A DNA stretch of 64,000 bases. Origin: DATLLJ01 sp965229885 (GTDB taxonomy: Bacteria; Acidobacteriota; Vicinamibacteria; Vicinamibacterales; CAVVIG01). Positions 1 through 9,501 of the stretch are shown here, piece by piece. The notes beneath the pieces were generated by a model that worked only from the letters and a program-made list of their open reading frames with translations, did not search any database and was not told where the DNA came from. Every line of letters starts with the position of its first letter. Within the stretch, counting starts at the first letter, position 1. Made by a program: the position numbers and the translations under genes. The stretch lies in contig CBDDJX010000003.1 in the NCBI GenBank assembly GCA_965229885.1, forward strand, positions 1,240,001-1,304,000, written 5' to 3'.

Positions 1-1313
1 GCGATGGTCTTCTGCGGGCCGCCATTCACCGAGTACACCATCTGCAACTGCTTGATCCCGAAATCGTCGTCCGCTTTCGCTTCGGTGAAGACCTCCTGGA
101 CGGGACTCGCGCTGGTGTCGCGCCCCGGCTTGCTGAACGAAACCGTCGGGGGCTGATCGTCGAGCACGTCAATCGTGTACTGCGGCGAGGCGTTCACCTG
201 CTCGCCCTTGGGGCCGACGAGCTCGATGCGGTAGAAGCCGGGCTGCGACAGCTTGAAGTGGCCCGTGAGCGTGCCGTCGGCCTGCGCCGCTAGTGGCGCC
301 GCGGCGCCTTCCTTGAACAGAATCTGTCCGCCGGACGTCTTCATCGTCGGCGTGATGTGGAGCAGCACGTCGGTACCGCGCAGCGCCGCCACGTCGCCGC
401 CGTTCTCCTCTTTGCGAGGGGGCAGGTTCGTGTAGGCGGGGAAGCGGTATTCCAGGTCGAGCTGCCGGACGGTCGGCAGATCCACGACCGTCAGCCTGAA
501 GTGCTTCGACTGGACGCCGTCCGAATCGACGTAATACTCCGTATCCTTGTCGAGACGGAACATCATGCCTTCGAATGTCTCGGCATCCGCACTGGCGATC
601 AGCGGCAGCCGCTCGAACTCGGTGGCGCCGGCGCTGCGCATCATCAACGTGACGTCCTTCGACGTGAAGCCAAGCAGCTTCGCGCGAACAGACTGATCGC
701 CGCCGCGCGGCACGCTGGCGTTCTGGGGCGTGACGTCGATCCTGTAGGGGCTTGCCGCTTCCGCGCTTTGCGACAACTTCAGCAGCGCCGAGAGGCCGCT
801 CCTGACGTACGCGGGGCCGAGCGCGACGAAGAGCGCGGCGCCCACGGCGAAAGTCGCCAGGGTGACCGCGTACCGGCGCAGCCGGGGGCGATCGATCGCC
901 ATGCCGTGTTCGACCGCGAGGCTCTGCGCGATGGCCTGCTCAATCAGGCGTTCAACGAGTCGCTGAGATTGGCTTACTCTTGCCGTTGACGACGCTTCGA
1001 CCGCGCTCAGAATCGCCGCTTCGAGCGAAGGATTGTGCTCTTCCAGGTAGAGCGCGACCTGCGTGTCGGTCGCCTGGCGCCGCAGCGGCACAAGCGCGTA
1101 GGCGACGAGGGCCGCGAACACGGCCACTGCGAGGAAGCGGAACCCGATAATCGCGGGGACGCTGAACTTGAAGGCCTCCAGGCTTGATGCCGACAGCAGC
1201 AGCACGGCCACCATGCCCACGAAGACAACGACCACGCCCCGGGTCGCCAGGCGGAGGCGCCAGCGGTTGCGGATGCCCCGAATGACGTCGACGAGCTCTT
1301 CGCGATGCTCCAT
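1..1313 (-). CDS. DUF4175-like large membrane protein, 3' end outside window
   Basis: The frame is open for 437 codons from an ATG at 1313 to the left edge, so the C-terminus is missing. AAGGGG lies a few bases upstream as a ribosome site. The N-terminus has two hydrophobic segments (about residues 24-45 and 55-75) and a third near residues 150-168. A long extracytoplasmic part follows that looks like repeated beta-sandwich domains. Large proteins of this kind, often labelled DUF4175, commonly sit at the end of MoxR/BatA/vWA clusters, and here the gene lies 97 bases downstream of the BatA-like gene on the same strand. It is probably an inner-membrane partner of the vWA proteins. The family name is from memory of the architecture; no catalytic motif is visible. 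Confidence 0.75.
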   Translation of the reverse strand, partial: MEHREELVDVIRGIRNRWRLRLATRGVVVVFVGMVAVLLLSASSLEAFKFSVPAIIGFRFLAVAVFAALVAYALVPLRRQATDTQVALYLEEHNPSLEAAILSAVEASSTARVSQSQRLVERLIEQAIAQSLAVEHGMAIDRPRLRRYAVTLATFAVGAALFVALGPAYVRSGLSALLKLSQSAEAASPYRIDVTPQNASVPRGGDQSVRAKLLGFTSKDVTLMMRSAGATEFERLPLIASADAETFEGMMFRLDKDTEYYVDSDGVQSKHFRLTVVDLPTVRQLDLEYRFPAYTNLPPRKEENGGDVAALRGTDVLLHITPTMKTSGGQILFKEGAAAPLAAQADGTLTGHFKLSQPGFYRIELVGPKGEQVNASPQYTIDVLDDQPPTVSFSKPGRDTSASPVQEVFTEAKADDDFGIKQLQMVYSVNGGPQKTI

Positions 1314-1410
1314 GTCGGTCCCCTTCTTGGTCCGCCTACCGTTTAGGTCGAGATCCTAGCTGAAAAAAGATTACCACCTGGCGGAGCTGACGGGATTAAA
1401 AACGGCCCTG

Positions 1411-3459
1411 CTACAGAAATTTCTCTTTTCGGGATAAACGGTTCGAAATGACGGTTTCGGCGGCCAGCAGCAGCACCCCGGCGAAGAGCAGATACCACCA
1501 CAACGCCTGCCGTTTCTCGGTGTCTTCCCGCGAGAGCGGTTCGGGGGCGGCGGTTTCCGCCGTCTCGGCGGTCGCGTGGCCGGTCACCGCCGCGACGAGC
1601 TCGGCCGGATCCACTGGGGCGAGGTCGGCCTCGGCCGGGTCGATGTTCACGGCAATCGCCAGAGGCCGCCCGGTTGTCGAGCCCGCTGCACGCACTTCAT
1701 AGACGCCCTGGTCGGTCAGCTCGAGGAGGCCCGGCGAACTCGCCCGCTGCGTGGTGCGCTGGCCCGAGGGCGTGACCACGATCCGGTCGCCCCGGATCTG
1801 GGCGGCCGTGGATGCGAGGTCGATGACCTGGCCGACGGTGAACCATGACGGCGTCTGTTCATACCTGGCGAGGTAGCGCACCAGCTGGTGGACGAGCGGG
1901 AGATATACCGGCTTGACCGGCAGGTCGGTCCACGAGTCGTCCAGCGTCGACGTCCAGACGATCACGCGTCCCGCGCCGGTGCGCCGTTCCGCGACCGCCA
2001 CCGCGCCATCGTCGTATCGCGCGAGCACGCGGCTCGCCGGGTTGGGCGTCAGCGCGCGGTAGCGGAAGATGTGAGCCGACGAGAAGTCGCCGCTGCGCGG
2101 CGCCTTGAACACTTCGAAGACGGCGTGGCTGTAATCGAGGTAGCCGAGCGTCGCGCTGCGGTCGCTGATCCGATCGACCGGCGCGCCGAGCTTACCCGGC
2201 AGCAGATCAGCGTATTCGGACAGCCACGAGCTGCGTTCGCCAGTGACCACGAGCACGCCGCCGCCGCGATCCACGAACCGCTTCAGCGCGCCTCCGCCCA
2301 TCGAAGAGGGCAGGGCGGTGTCGTTGAAGACAACCACCGAGCGCTTGTCGAAGATGGCCGGTGTCAGGCGCGAGGCGGAGATGACGTCCGACTGAAACGA
2401 GGGTGTCGTGCCGATGGCGAGCGCCTTGGTCAGATACAGGCTTGCGTCGGGGCGATCGCCGTTCTCGACAATGGCCACTGACACGGGCGCACTCGGTGAG
2501 ACGACGAAGTGCAACGTGTTGTCGGCTGGCAGCATGTCGGTGCCGGCGTGGACGGTGCCGCGGACGTTCGCTTCGGCCGCGGTGAACGCCGCGAAGGTCA
2601 CCGCTGTCAACGCGTGAGGCGCGATGGTTGCGGTCTTCGTTTCGATCTCGCGGCCGTCGACCGACAAGACCACCGGGACGTTTGCGGCAGGCTGGTCGCC
2701 CCTATTGGCGACGCCGGCGGTCACGGCCACGCGTTCCTGCCCCGAGAAGGTGGTCCGCGCGAACGTCACCGACGGCACGGAGATGTTGGCGGTGTCCGAG
2801 GCGACTGACGCCGTCGTCAGCGTCATGCCTTCGGGGAAGCGCGCATCCTCGGCGCTGCCCCAGCCGGCTTTCTGGAAATCACTGATCAGGACCGCCTCAC
2901 GCCGCTTGAGCAACGACTGGCCCAGGATGCTCTGCGCCAGCTTCAGCGCGGGGCCGTAACGCGTGCCGTCGGAGCTGACCTTTGCGGCGTTGATGGCCGC
3001 GTCAAGCCGCACCCGATCGGAGGTCGCGCGCATGTTCTCCTCGGCGTTCCTGCCGAACAGCACGAGCGTGGCCCTGTCGCTGGCACCGAGTCCCGCGACC
3101 ACCTGATGCGCCGCGTCGCGCGCGCGCTGCCAGTGGTCGCCGAAGCCCATGCTGGCGGACTGATCGAGAAGGATGACCACCTCGCGGGCACCGGCGATCG
3201 CCGCCGCCGCGAGCGCGCCCTGCCGGAAGAAGGGGCGCGCGAAGGCCAGTACGACGAGCGCGATGGCCGCCACGCGCATCGCGAGCAGGAACCAGTGGCG
3301 GATCCGGCGCCGGCGGACTGACTGGTACGGAATGCGCTGAAGAAACATCAGCGACGGAAACATGACGACGCGATTCCGTTCGCGCTGAATGAGGTGGATC
3401 AGGATCGGAATGGCGATCGCGCCCAGGCCAAGGAAGAACGCGGGGGCGAGGAATGACAT
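1411..3459 (-). CDS. BatA-like membrane protein with von Willebrand A domain
   Basis: The protein has 682 aa. Residues 1-80 are a BatA / aerotolerance-regulator N-terminal region: a membrane helix, the HLIQRER turn, then a second helix after the RRRRIRHW basic stretch. A vWA domain begins near residue 95 with the metal-ion site DQSAS. CARDB-like and glutamine-amidotransferase-like segments follow, and a last membrane helix lies near the C-terminus before a basic tail. The start codon directly abuts the stop of the upstream DUF58 gene (3460/3459), so the two are probably translationally coupled. BatA-type proteins are thought to work with MoxR ATPases on envelope complexes; the exact substrate here is unknown. 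Confidence 0.88.
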   Translation of the reverse strand: MSFLAPAFFLGLGAIAIPILIHLIQRERNRVVMFPSLMFLQRIPYQSVRRRRIRHWFLLAMRVAAIALVVLAFARPFFRQGALAAAAIAGAREVVILLDQSASMGFGDHWQRARDAAHQVVAGLGASDRATLVLFGRNAEENMRATSDRVRLDAAINAAKVSSDGTRYGPALKLAQSILGQSLLKRREAVLISDFQKAGWGSAEDARFPEGMTLTTASVASDTANISVPSVTFARTTFSGQERVAVTAGVANRGDQPAANVPVVLSVDGREIETKTATIAPHALTAVTFAAFTAAEANVRGTVHAGTDMLPADNTLHFVVSPSAPVSVAIVENGDRPDASLYLTKALAIGTTPSFQSDVISASRLTPAIFDKRSVVVFNDTALPSSMGGGALKRFVDRGGGVLVVTGERSSWLSEYADLLPGKLGAPVDRISDRSATLGYLDYSHAVFEVFKAPRSGDFSSAHIFRYRALTPNPASRVLARYDDGAVAVAERRTGAGRVIVWTSTLDDSWTDLPVKPVYLPLVHQLVRYLARYEQTPSWFTVGQVIDLASTAAQIRGDRIVVTPSGQRTTQRASSPGLLELTDQGVYEVRAAGSTTGRPLAIAVNIDPAEADLAPVDPAELVAAVTGHATAETAETAAPEPLSREDTEKRQALWWYLLFAGVLLLAAETVISNRLSRKEKFL

Positions 3460-4377
3460 CTACCGGACCCTCATCAGCCGTTGACGGCTCGACAAGTAAC
3501 TGAAGAGCGCATGATCGAGCGGCTTCGACGTATTGAGGAGTGTGTAGTCGATCCGATGCTCCGAGAACTTTGTCGCGAGCGCGTTCGAGTGCGCGGCGAT
3601 CAGCTTGCGGTACTCGTCTCCGAGCGACTCGGGGACGACGGGAAGCTGCTCGCCGCTCTCGAGATCCTCGAAGCTCGACGCATCCTCGTACGAGAAATCG
3701 ATCTCAGCGGGATCGAGCACGTGAAAGACGAGGAGCTCGTTGCCGAGGAAGCGCAGCGGTTTGATGGCCTCGAGAATGACGTCGGGATCGTCGTAGAAAT
3801 CAGAAATCAGCACGAGCACGCTGCGCCGACGGAAATGCTCGGCCAGCTTGCTCACCGGCCCAGCCAACTGGCCAGGACGTTCGGCCTTCGCACGATCGAG
3901 CGTGTGCAGCAGCACGTCGAAATGCTTCGCCGATGGCGGCACGTGCGTGACGACCTCGCTGTCGAACGTGATGATGCCGACGCGGTCCCGCTGCCGGTGC
4001 GCGAGATACGCGAGGCATGCGGCGAGGTAGCTGCCGTATGCCAGCTTCGACACGTCGCGGCTCTTGAATGCCATCGACTTCGAGATGTCAAACAGGATCG
4101 AGAAGTTGGTGTTCGTGTCCGCTTCGTACTGCTTCACGTAGAAGCGATCGGTCCGTGCGAACAGGCGCCAGTCGACGCGGCGGATGTCGTCGCCGGCCAC
4201 GTAGCCGCGGTGCTCGGCGAAATCGATGGACGCGCCGAAGTGCGGCGCGCGGTGGAGGCCGTTGATGAAGCCGTCCACGACCGTTCGAGCCAGCAGTTCA
4301 AGGTTCCCAATCCGCGCGAGGATCGACGGATCGACGAATCGCGCGCCGACCATGGATCCGTGTTCAGTCGTGACCAT
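3460..4377 (-). CDS. DUF58 domain-containing protein
   Basis: The protein has 305 aa and no signal peptide. The central DUF58 signature is clear: the region around GDDIRRVDWRLFART near residues 60-75, followed by a vWA-like beta strand with the DISKS metal-binding motif near residue 99. DUF58 proteins are regular partners of MoxR ATPases. The gene lies 15 bases after the MoxR stop and touches the BatA start. Two ATG/GTG choices exist, at 4377 and at 4353 (M-V-G-A-R); the second is equally plausible because homology begins around V-D-P-S-I-L. A role as a metal-dependent protein-protein adaptor of the MoxR complex is inferred from the family. Confidence 0.9.
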   Translation of the reverse strand: MVTTEHGSMVGARFVDPSILARIGNLELLARTVVDGFINGLHRAPHFGASIDFAEHRGYVAGDDIRRVDWRLFARTDRFYVKQYEADTNTNFSILFDISKSMAFKSRDVSKLAYGSYLAACLAYLAHRQRDRVGIITFDSEVVTHVPPSAKHFDVLLHTLDRAKAERPGQLAGPVSKLAEHFRRRSVLVLISDFYDDPDVILEAIKPLRFLGNELLVFHVLDPAEIDFSYEDASSFEDLESGEQLPVVPESLGDEYRKLIAAHSNALATKFSEHRIDYTLLNTSKPLDHALFSYLSSRQRLMRVR

Positions 4378-4392
4378 GTGCGTTGATGTGTG

Positions 4393-5421
4393 TTACATCC
4401 CTGATTTCGGAGTCGCCACTGCCGAGAGCAACTCGTCGATGATCGAGTCGGTCGTGATGCCTTCAGACTCGGCGCGGAAGTTGGTCAGCACGCGGTGGCG
4501 CAGCACGGGATGCGCCATCGCGCGGATGTCGTCGAAGCTGACGTGATAGCGGCCGCTCGTGAGCGCGCGGGCTTTCGCGCCGAGGACCAGATACTGCGCC
4601 GCGCGCACGCTGGCGCCGAATGCCACCCACTTCTTGACCGAGTCGGGCGCGTTTGGCGCCTTCGGACGGCTGGTGCGGACGAGCGACAGCGCGTATCGCA
4701 TGACCGCATCGGCCACCGGTACGCGGCGGACGAGCCGCTGGAACGCGACGAGATCGGGGCCGCTGACCGGACGGTTGTAATGCGGATCCGCGATCGCCGT
4801 CGTGGTCTTCACGACGTCGAACTCTTCGTCCTCCGGTGGATGCTCGATGACGATATGGAACATGAAGCGATCGAGCTGCGCTTCGGGCAGCGGATACGTG
4901 CCTTCGAGCTCGATTGGGTTCTGCGTCGCGAACACGTAGAACGGCTCGTCGAGCTCGTACGTCCGTCCCTGAATCGTGACGCGGTGCTCCTGCATCGCCT
5001 CGAGCAGCGCCGACTGCGTCTTTGGCGGCGTGCGGTTGATTTCGTCGGCCAATACGATATTGGCGAAGATTGGCCCCGGCGCGAACACCATCTGCCGCCG
5101 GCCGGTGGCCGTGTCTTCCTGGATGATGTCGGTGCCCGTGATGTCGGACGGCATCAGATCGGGCGTGAACTGGATGCGGTTGAACTTCAGTTCGAGCACT
5201 TTGGCCAGCGTCGCGATGAGCAGCGTCTTGGCGAGCCCCGGGACGCCGACGATGAGACTGTTGCCGCCCACGAACAGCGTGAGCAGCACGAGCTCGACGA
5301 CGTCGGCCTGTCCGATGATGCACTTCTGTAGTTCGGCGATGATCTGCTTGCGACCTTCGTTCATGCGATCGGCGAGCGCGACGTCGTCGGTTGATTCGAA
5401 ATCCACGGCATTCAGAACCAT
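4393..5421 (-). CDS. MoxR family AAA+ ATPase
   Basis: The protein has 342 aa, the usual MoxR length. Walker A is the variant GVPGLAKT near residue 59. Walker B is in LADEINRTPPKTQ near residue 123. Sensor 1 (ATQNPIELEGTYPLPEAQLDRF) follows near residue 165, and an AAA lid lies at the C-terminus. MoxR proteins are chaperone-like ATPases that mature or remodel partner complexes through vWA/DUF58 adaptors. The start ATG overlaps the stop of the upstream DUF4159 gene (TAATG at 5419-5423), a classic sign of translational coupling. It is the only ATPase in the operon and so probably its motor. Confidence 0.95.
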   Translation of the reverse strand: MVLNAVDFESTDDVALADRMNEGRKQIIAELQKCIIGQADVVELVLLTLFVGGNSLIVGVPGLAKTLLIATLAKVLELKFNRIQFTPDLMPSDITGTDIIQEDTATGRRQMVFAPGPIFANIVLADEINRTPPKTQSALLEAMQEHRVTIQGRTYELDEPFYVFATQNPIELEGTYPLPEAQLDRFMFHIVIEHPPEDEEFDVVKTTTAIADPHYNRPVSGPDLVAFQRLVRRVPVADAVMRYALSLVRTSRPKAPNAPDSVKKWVAFGASVRAAQYLVLGAKARALTSGRYHVSFDDIRAMAHPVLRHRVLTNFRAESEGITTDSIIDELLSAVATPKSGM

Positions 5422-6221
5422 TAGTGTGTCATCCCGTAAATGATGTAGTTGACGCCGATCTTATACGCCTCGTTCGATTCATCGACTGGCTTGAGTCCGG
5501 TATCGGAGAACTCCCAGTACTCGGAGACGTCGGTGTTGTAGTTGATCATCGCGATCAAACGCTTGTTCGGGTCGTTGTCCTCGAAGACGCCACGGAAGAA
5601 CGGCCGGCCTTCGTCGTACGCCTGGGGCACGATGTCGAAGCTCGGGATTTCGAAAAAGGCATGAAAGATCGGATGCGACACGTCCAGATCGACGAACTTT
5701 GCGTTGGGTAGGGCCCGGCGGAACGCATATTCGAACGAACCCCAGCCACCGCCTCGCTCGCGAAAACCGCGCCTTGGCGCGAAATCGTCGAAGATCACGA
5801 ATCCGCCCTTCTCCAGGTACGCGCGGAAGTTCGCGGCCTCCTCTTCGGAAATATCCCAGTATCCCGGTTCAGCCATGTAGGCGAGCGGGTACTTGAACAG
5901 CTCCGGCGCGTCGAGCGGTAGAATGTTCGTCTCGTCGGCGTGCGCGTCAAGATACGTGAGCTCGTTCAGGATCTTCATGAAGTGCTGCTCGCCGAGCGGA
6001 TAGTCGTGCGACCACGGAATCTGCTGCCCGGCGAACCGGGTTTCCGGACCGTACCGGAGCCGCACGAACGTGAAGCGCCCGTCGTACGTGGCGTTTGGCT
6101 TGATGGGCACGTAGCGGCCCAAGCGGCCGCCGCCGAATCCACCTTGCGCGAGGGCGGCCACGGCGCCGACGACCAGGAGCGAAGCGGTCGCCGCGACGGC
6201 GAGCCGCGTCCGCTTCGTCAC
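5421..6221 (-). CDS. DUF4159 domain-containing secreted protein
   Basis: The protein has 266 aa. An N-terminal signal peptide (hydrophobic stretch at residues 8-25, ending ALAQGG) precedes a DUF4159 domain. Recognisable stretches include FVRLRYGPE, the YLDAHAD segment, the GYWDISEEEAANFR segment and GGFVIFDDF. DUF4159 has a class-I glutamine-amidotransferase-like fold but usually lacks the catalytic triad. It regularly accompanies MoxR/BatA/DUF58 clusters. The start overlaps the end of the preceding caspase-like gene by 4 bases and its stop overlaps the MoxR start. It is likely periplasmic and non-enzymatic; that role is inferred. Confidence 0.85.
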   Translation of the reverse strand: MTKRTRLAVAATASLLVVGAVAALAQGGFGGGRLGRYVPIKPNATYDGRFTFVRLRYGPETRFAGQQIPWSHDYPLGEQHFMKILNELTYLDAHADETNILPLDAPELFKYPLAYMAEPGYWDISEEEAANFRAYLEKGGFVIFDDFAPRRGFRERGGGWGSFEYAFRRALPNAKFVDLDVSHPIFHAFFEIPSFDIVPQAYDEGRPFFRGVFEDNDPNKRLIAMINYNTDVSEYWEFSDTGLKPVDESNEAYKIGVNYIIYGMTH

Positions 6222-7210
6222 GATGTGGCCTCGCGATCTCGGATCGCCTTGGTCTTCAGTGCGAGGTTCGTCAGCAGCCGTTCCATCTCCTGGTCGTAAC
6301 GCGCCGGATCCAGCGTGTCTTTCTTCTCCTTCAGGGCGTCGATGTCCTTCTGGATGGCTTCGTGCTCCGCGACGAGCGCGCGCATCGCCGGATCGCGGGT
6401 GTCGACCTTCAGACCGCCGCCAGAGGGGTGCGCGGTGAGATACTGCGTCGCCGCCAGCTTCCCGTCGCCGCCATCATCGAGCGCGGCGTGTTCTGTACGC
6501 AGCAGCCCACCCTGCCGGTACGCGTTCACGACCTTGTTGTTCGCGTAATTGAAGGCCTCGAGCACAGAGACGTGACCGTTGCGGTCGGCGTCGGCCGCGC
6601 CATCGCCGAAGGCTTCGACGAAGAACCCGCCGAACATCGCTTCGTTGCTTTGGCCGCCGGTCTTCGTGGCGGTGACGACCGTCCGGCCGGGGGCGGCGAG
6701 GGCGGGCAGGAACGCGCCGCTCGAGCTCGTGGTGTTGATGAACGCGACCTTCTGTGCGGACAGCTTCTTCAGCAACGACGCCCAGTCGCCGACCATCATG
6801 TCCGGTCCCGGCATGTTGAAGGCCCCGACACTGCCGTCGAAACTCCCGTGACCGATCAACACGATCACTACCTGATCGCCGGGATGTGCCTTTGCCGCGA
6901 GATCGGCGACGGCCTTCTGCACGTTCTCGCTCGTCGAGCGGCCGCGAATGCGCGCGGCGTCCACATCGGGCTTCTCGGCGAGGTACACGATGTTCGCGTC
7001 GGGCACACCGTCCTTGGTGTGCGCCGCGTCGACGAGCGTCGTCGCCCACGCATGAAACCGCGTGGCGTGCTCCTCGTCGCCCGCGACGCCGGTGATTACC
7101 AGAAGGTGAGCATCCTGGCCCGCTGCCTGCGCGGCTCCGCCGAGCACAAAGAGCGAGACCACGACGATCCGGCTCAAGGCGTACCCCACACCGCGTGACC
7201 GCGGTGTCAC
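6218..7210 (-). CDS. Secreted caspase/legumain (C13)-fold protein, probably catalytically inactive
   Basis: I place the start at GTG 7210, whose GTGA overlaps the upstream stop and which has GGGGA five bases before it. This gives 330 aa. An in-frame upstream start at 7291 exists but would overlap the preceding gene by 85 bases. A signal peptide covers roughly residues 10-34. The body resembles peptidase C13/caspase-like domains: a strand ending VIVLIGHGSFDG holds the histidine expected in the dyad, and the next strand, KVAFINTT followed by SSSGAF, aligns with the position where legumains have A-C-E-S-G. The catalytic cysteine is therefore replaced by serine here. The C-terminus has a charged helical tail. 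It is probably a binding protein rather than a protease. Confidence 0.7.
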   Translation of the reverse strand: MTPRSRGVGYALSRIVVVSLFVLGGAAQAAGQDAHLLVITGVAGDEEHATRFHAWATTLVDAAHTKDGVPDANIVYLAEKPDVDAARIRGRSTSENVQKAVADLAAKAHPGDQVVIVLIGHGSFDGSVGAFNMPGPDMMVGDWASLLKKLSAQKVAFINTTSSSGAFLPALAAPGRTVVTATKTGGQSNEAMFGGFFVEAFGDGAADADRNGHVSVLEAFNYANNKVVNAYRQGGLLRTEHAALDDGGDGKLAATQYLTAHPSGGGLKVDTRDPAMRALVAEHEAIQKDIDALKEKKDTLDPARYDQEMERLLTNLALKTKAIRDREATS

Positions 7211-9492
7211 GCCAGTCCCCGAGCCCGCCTGAATGCCCATTCGGCGCCGAGCAGCCCCATCAGCAGCATCAGGAGCGCCGGCATGTCCCACAGTTCCCGC
7301 TCTTCGACGACGGTGACACCGCCTCCGCTGTAGCTGATGGCCTCGGGCAACGCCGAGGCGTTGGCCGGCGTGAAGAAGCGGCCGCCGGTTTCCTCCGCAA
7401 TGCGCTTCAGCAGCGGGGCGCGCATCGCCGCGTCGTAGTACTCGTTGTCGCCGGCCGACACGCGCAGGTGCATCACGTTGCCGGCGAGCTCCTTGCCGTC
7501 GCGCGTCGCGGAGACTTTGATCTCGTAGAGCCCGGATTCGTCCGGGTTGAACACCGCGCCGTACTCACCGTCGTGCTCGACGGTCCATTCCATCGGCACG
7601 TCGGCGGGTTTCCCCGAAGGCGAGGTGATGTGCGCTTCGACATGCGCATCGTTCACTTCGACGTACGCCGCGTCGAGGACTTCCGCGAAGAAGCGGACGG
7701 TTTCGCCGGGCTCGACGCGGTCGTGGCTGGTGAGCAGGTTCAGCTGATCGGGCACGTCGTCGACGAGCCAGCGGACCATCCGGCGCCAGAACATGGCGTG
7801 CGTCGTATCGGTGACCGGGACCTTCGCGTCCATCTTCCAGACCCACGAATCCTGGATGGGCATCGCGATCGTCTTGCCGCGCCCGAAGCGTTGATACGCG
7901 AGCACGATCTGGTCTCCCTGCCGTCCGAGAGCCGGCGCATTCAGCAGAATCGTCGCGCCGGGCTTCGCCTCGCGGATCGAATTCACGGCCGAGACCTGCG
8001 GCATGCTGTCCCACCTGGTGCTCGACCCGTCCTCGGTCTCGCCGATCTGCGTCACCGGGAACAGCCCGCCGGCGCGCGTCGGCCGCACCGACAACTGGGC
8101 GAAGAACGACGGCTGCTTCGTCCCATTCTCGATGACGACCGGCAGCACCTCGCCGACCGGCGTGCCGCCCCAGCCCCCTTCAGCAAACGCTCGCCGCCCG
8201 CCCAGCATCAGCAGCCCGCCGCCGCGCTTGCTGGCGAAGTCGGCGAGCATGCGGAGTTGTTCGGGGCTGAACGCGGCCGCCTCGATGCTGCCGAGGATGA
8301 CCGCGCGATAGGCGAACAGCTCGTCGCGCGTCTTCGGGAAGCCCGACACCAGTTCGTCGGGAGCGGTGATGCCGAACCGGTAGTACTTATTCTCGGCGGT
8401 CCGCTGGAGAACGACGAAGTCGATGTTCTTGTCGTCTGCCATCGCGCGGTTGATGAACTTCATCTCGAACCGCGGCTCGCCCTCGAAATAGAGCACCTTC
8501 TCCTTGCGGTCGCGTACCTCGATGAGCGCATCCCGCACGTTGTTCTCGGTGACCTGCTCGCCTGGCTGCGGCGCAACCTTGAAGCGGAACAGCCGAGCGC
8601 CGACGTCGGCCGCCGTGAAGCGCACGCGGACCGTGGACGACTCGCCGTCGGCGGGAAGCGTGGCATTCTGGCTGGCGATAATGCGCCCTTCATCTTCGAC
8701 GTTCAGCGTCACGCTCTGGCCGCTGTAGCCGGTCTGCGACAGCATGACGTCGACGACGAGTGACGTGCCCTTGAGCACGGCACGCGGCGTTTCGACGCGC
8801 GTCACCTGAATGTCCTTCGCGAAGTGTTCCTGGCCGAGTCCCACCGTGAAGACCGGAATCGACCGCGCCTTCAGGCTCGCGAGCGGCTCGTCGAGCGAGG
8901 CGTCGGACGTGTCGGCGCCGTCGGTCACCATCACGAGGCCGGCGAGCGGCAGGCCGGACAGCTCGTCGCGCGCGCGCTCGAGCGCCGGGCCGAGCCCCGA
9001 GGCCGTGCCGGCGTACTTCAGGGTCGCGGCGGAAGGCTGCCGGTCGACCGACGACGCGAAGCTGAAAAACCGCAGAACGAACCGGTCGGACAACGCTTTG
9101 AAGAGGCTGGCGTTCGGTCCCGATAATTGCTCCTGCACGAATGCGCTGCGCGGCTGGCCGTTGGTGTCGGTAATCGTCATACTGAGGGAGTCGTCGACGA
9201 GCACCGCCACGAAGTTCTGCTGCGGGACCGACGTCTTCAGGATGAGGGTGGGCCGGAACAGGCAGACCACGAGCAGGGCGAGCACGGTGATCCGCAAACC
9301 GACGAGGATCGCGCGATCGCGGGGCGGCTGCTCGCCAGACGTCGTCCTATACGTCAGCAGCGCGGCCACGGCGGCGCCCGCCGCGACCAGGATGCCCAGC
9401 AGGAGAGGGCGAGACACGCCCCACGACAGGTCTCCCTGCTGAAAGACGAGCGGCGGATACTTGAACAGGAAGCGGAAGAGGGATTCAAACAC
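7207..9492 (-). CDS. Membrane vWA / glutamine-amidotransferase-like protein heading the MoxR operon
   Basis: The protein has 761 aa and starts with GTG. Two membrane helices lie near residues 28-48 and 65-84. A vWA-like domain with the metal site DDSLS follows near residue 95, then beta-sandwich domains and a glutamine-amidotransferase-like domain (SKRGGGLLMLGG near residue 425). A final membrane helix lies near residue 740. This architecture recurs in Acidobacteriota and Planctomycetes next to MoxR, BatA and DUF4159 genes. It is the first gene of the operon; a TAAAAT box nine bases before the start suggests the promoter. Its stop overlaps the caspase-like gene start. Confidence 0.85.
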   Translation of the reverse strand: MFESLFRFLFKYPPLVFQQGDLSWGVSRPLLLGILVAAGAAVAALLTYRTTSGEQPPRDRAILVGLRITVLALLVVCLFRPTLILKTSVPQQNFVAVLVDDSLSMTITDTNGQPRSAFVQEQLSGPNASLFKALSDRFVLRFFSFASSVDRQPSAATLKYAGTASGLGPALERARDELSGLPLAGLVMVTDGADTSDASLDEPLASLKARSIPVFTVGLGQEHFAKDIQVTRVETPRAVLKGTSLVVDVMLSQTGYSGQSVTLNVEDEGRIIASQNATLPADGESSTVRVRFTAADVGARLFRFKVAPQPGEQVTENNVRDALIEVRDRKEKVLYFEGEPRFEMKFINRAMADDKNIDFVVLQRTAENKYYRFGITAPDELVSGFPKTRDELFAYRAVILGSIEAAAFSPEQLRMLADFASKRGGGLLMLGGRRAFAEGGWGGTPVGEVLPVVIENGTKQPSFFAQLSVRPTRAGGLFPVTQIGETEDGSSTRWDSMPQVSAVNSIREAKPGATILLNAPALGRQGDQIVLAYQRFGRGKTIAMPIQDSWVWKMDAKVPVTDTTHAMFWRRMVRWLVDDVPDQLNLLTSHDRVEPGETVRFFAEVLDAAYVEVNDAHVEAHITSPSGKPADVPMEWTVEHDGEYGAVFNPDESGLYEIKVSATRDGKELAGNVMHLRVSAGDNEYYDAAMRAPLLKRIAEETGGRFFTPANASALPEAISYSGGGVTVVEERELWDMPALLMLLMGLLGAEWAFRRARGLA

Positions 9493-9501
9493 GGATGGTC
9501 C

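Noticed and set aside
4495..5331. 278-codon plus-strand frame opposite MoxR
   Set aside because: Shadow of the MoxR gene; Arg/Asp/Glu-rich with no motif.
7195..8763. Long plus-strand frame (522 codons) inside the vWA gene
   Set aside because: It is fully antisense to a gene with clear domains and consists of Arg/Ala/His-rich sequence typical of the complementary frame in GC-rich DNA.
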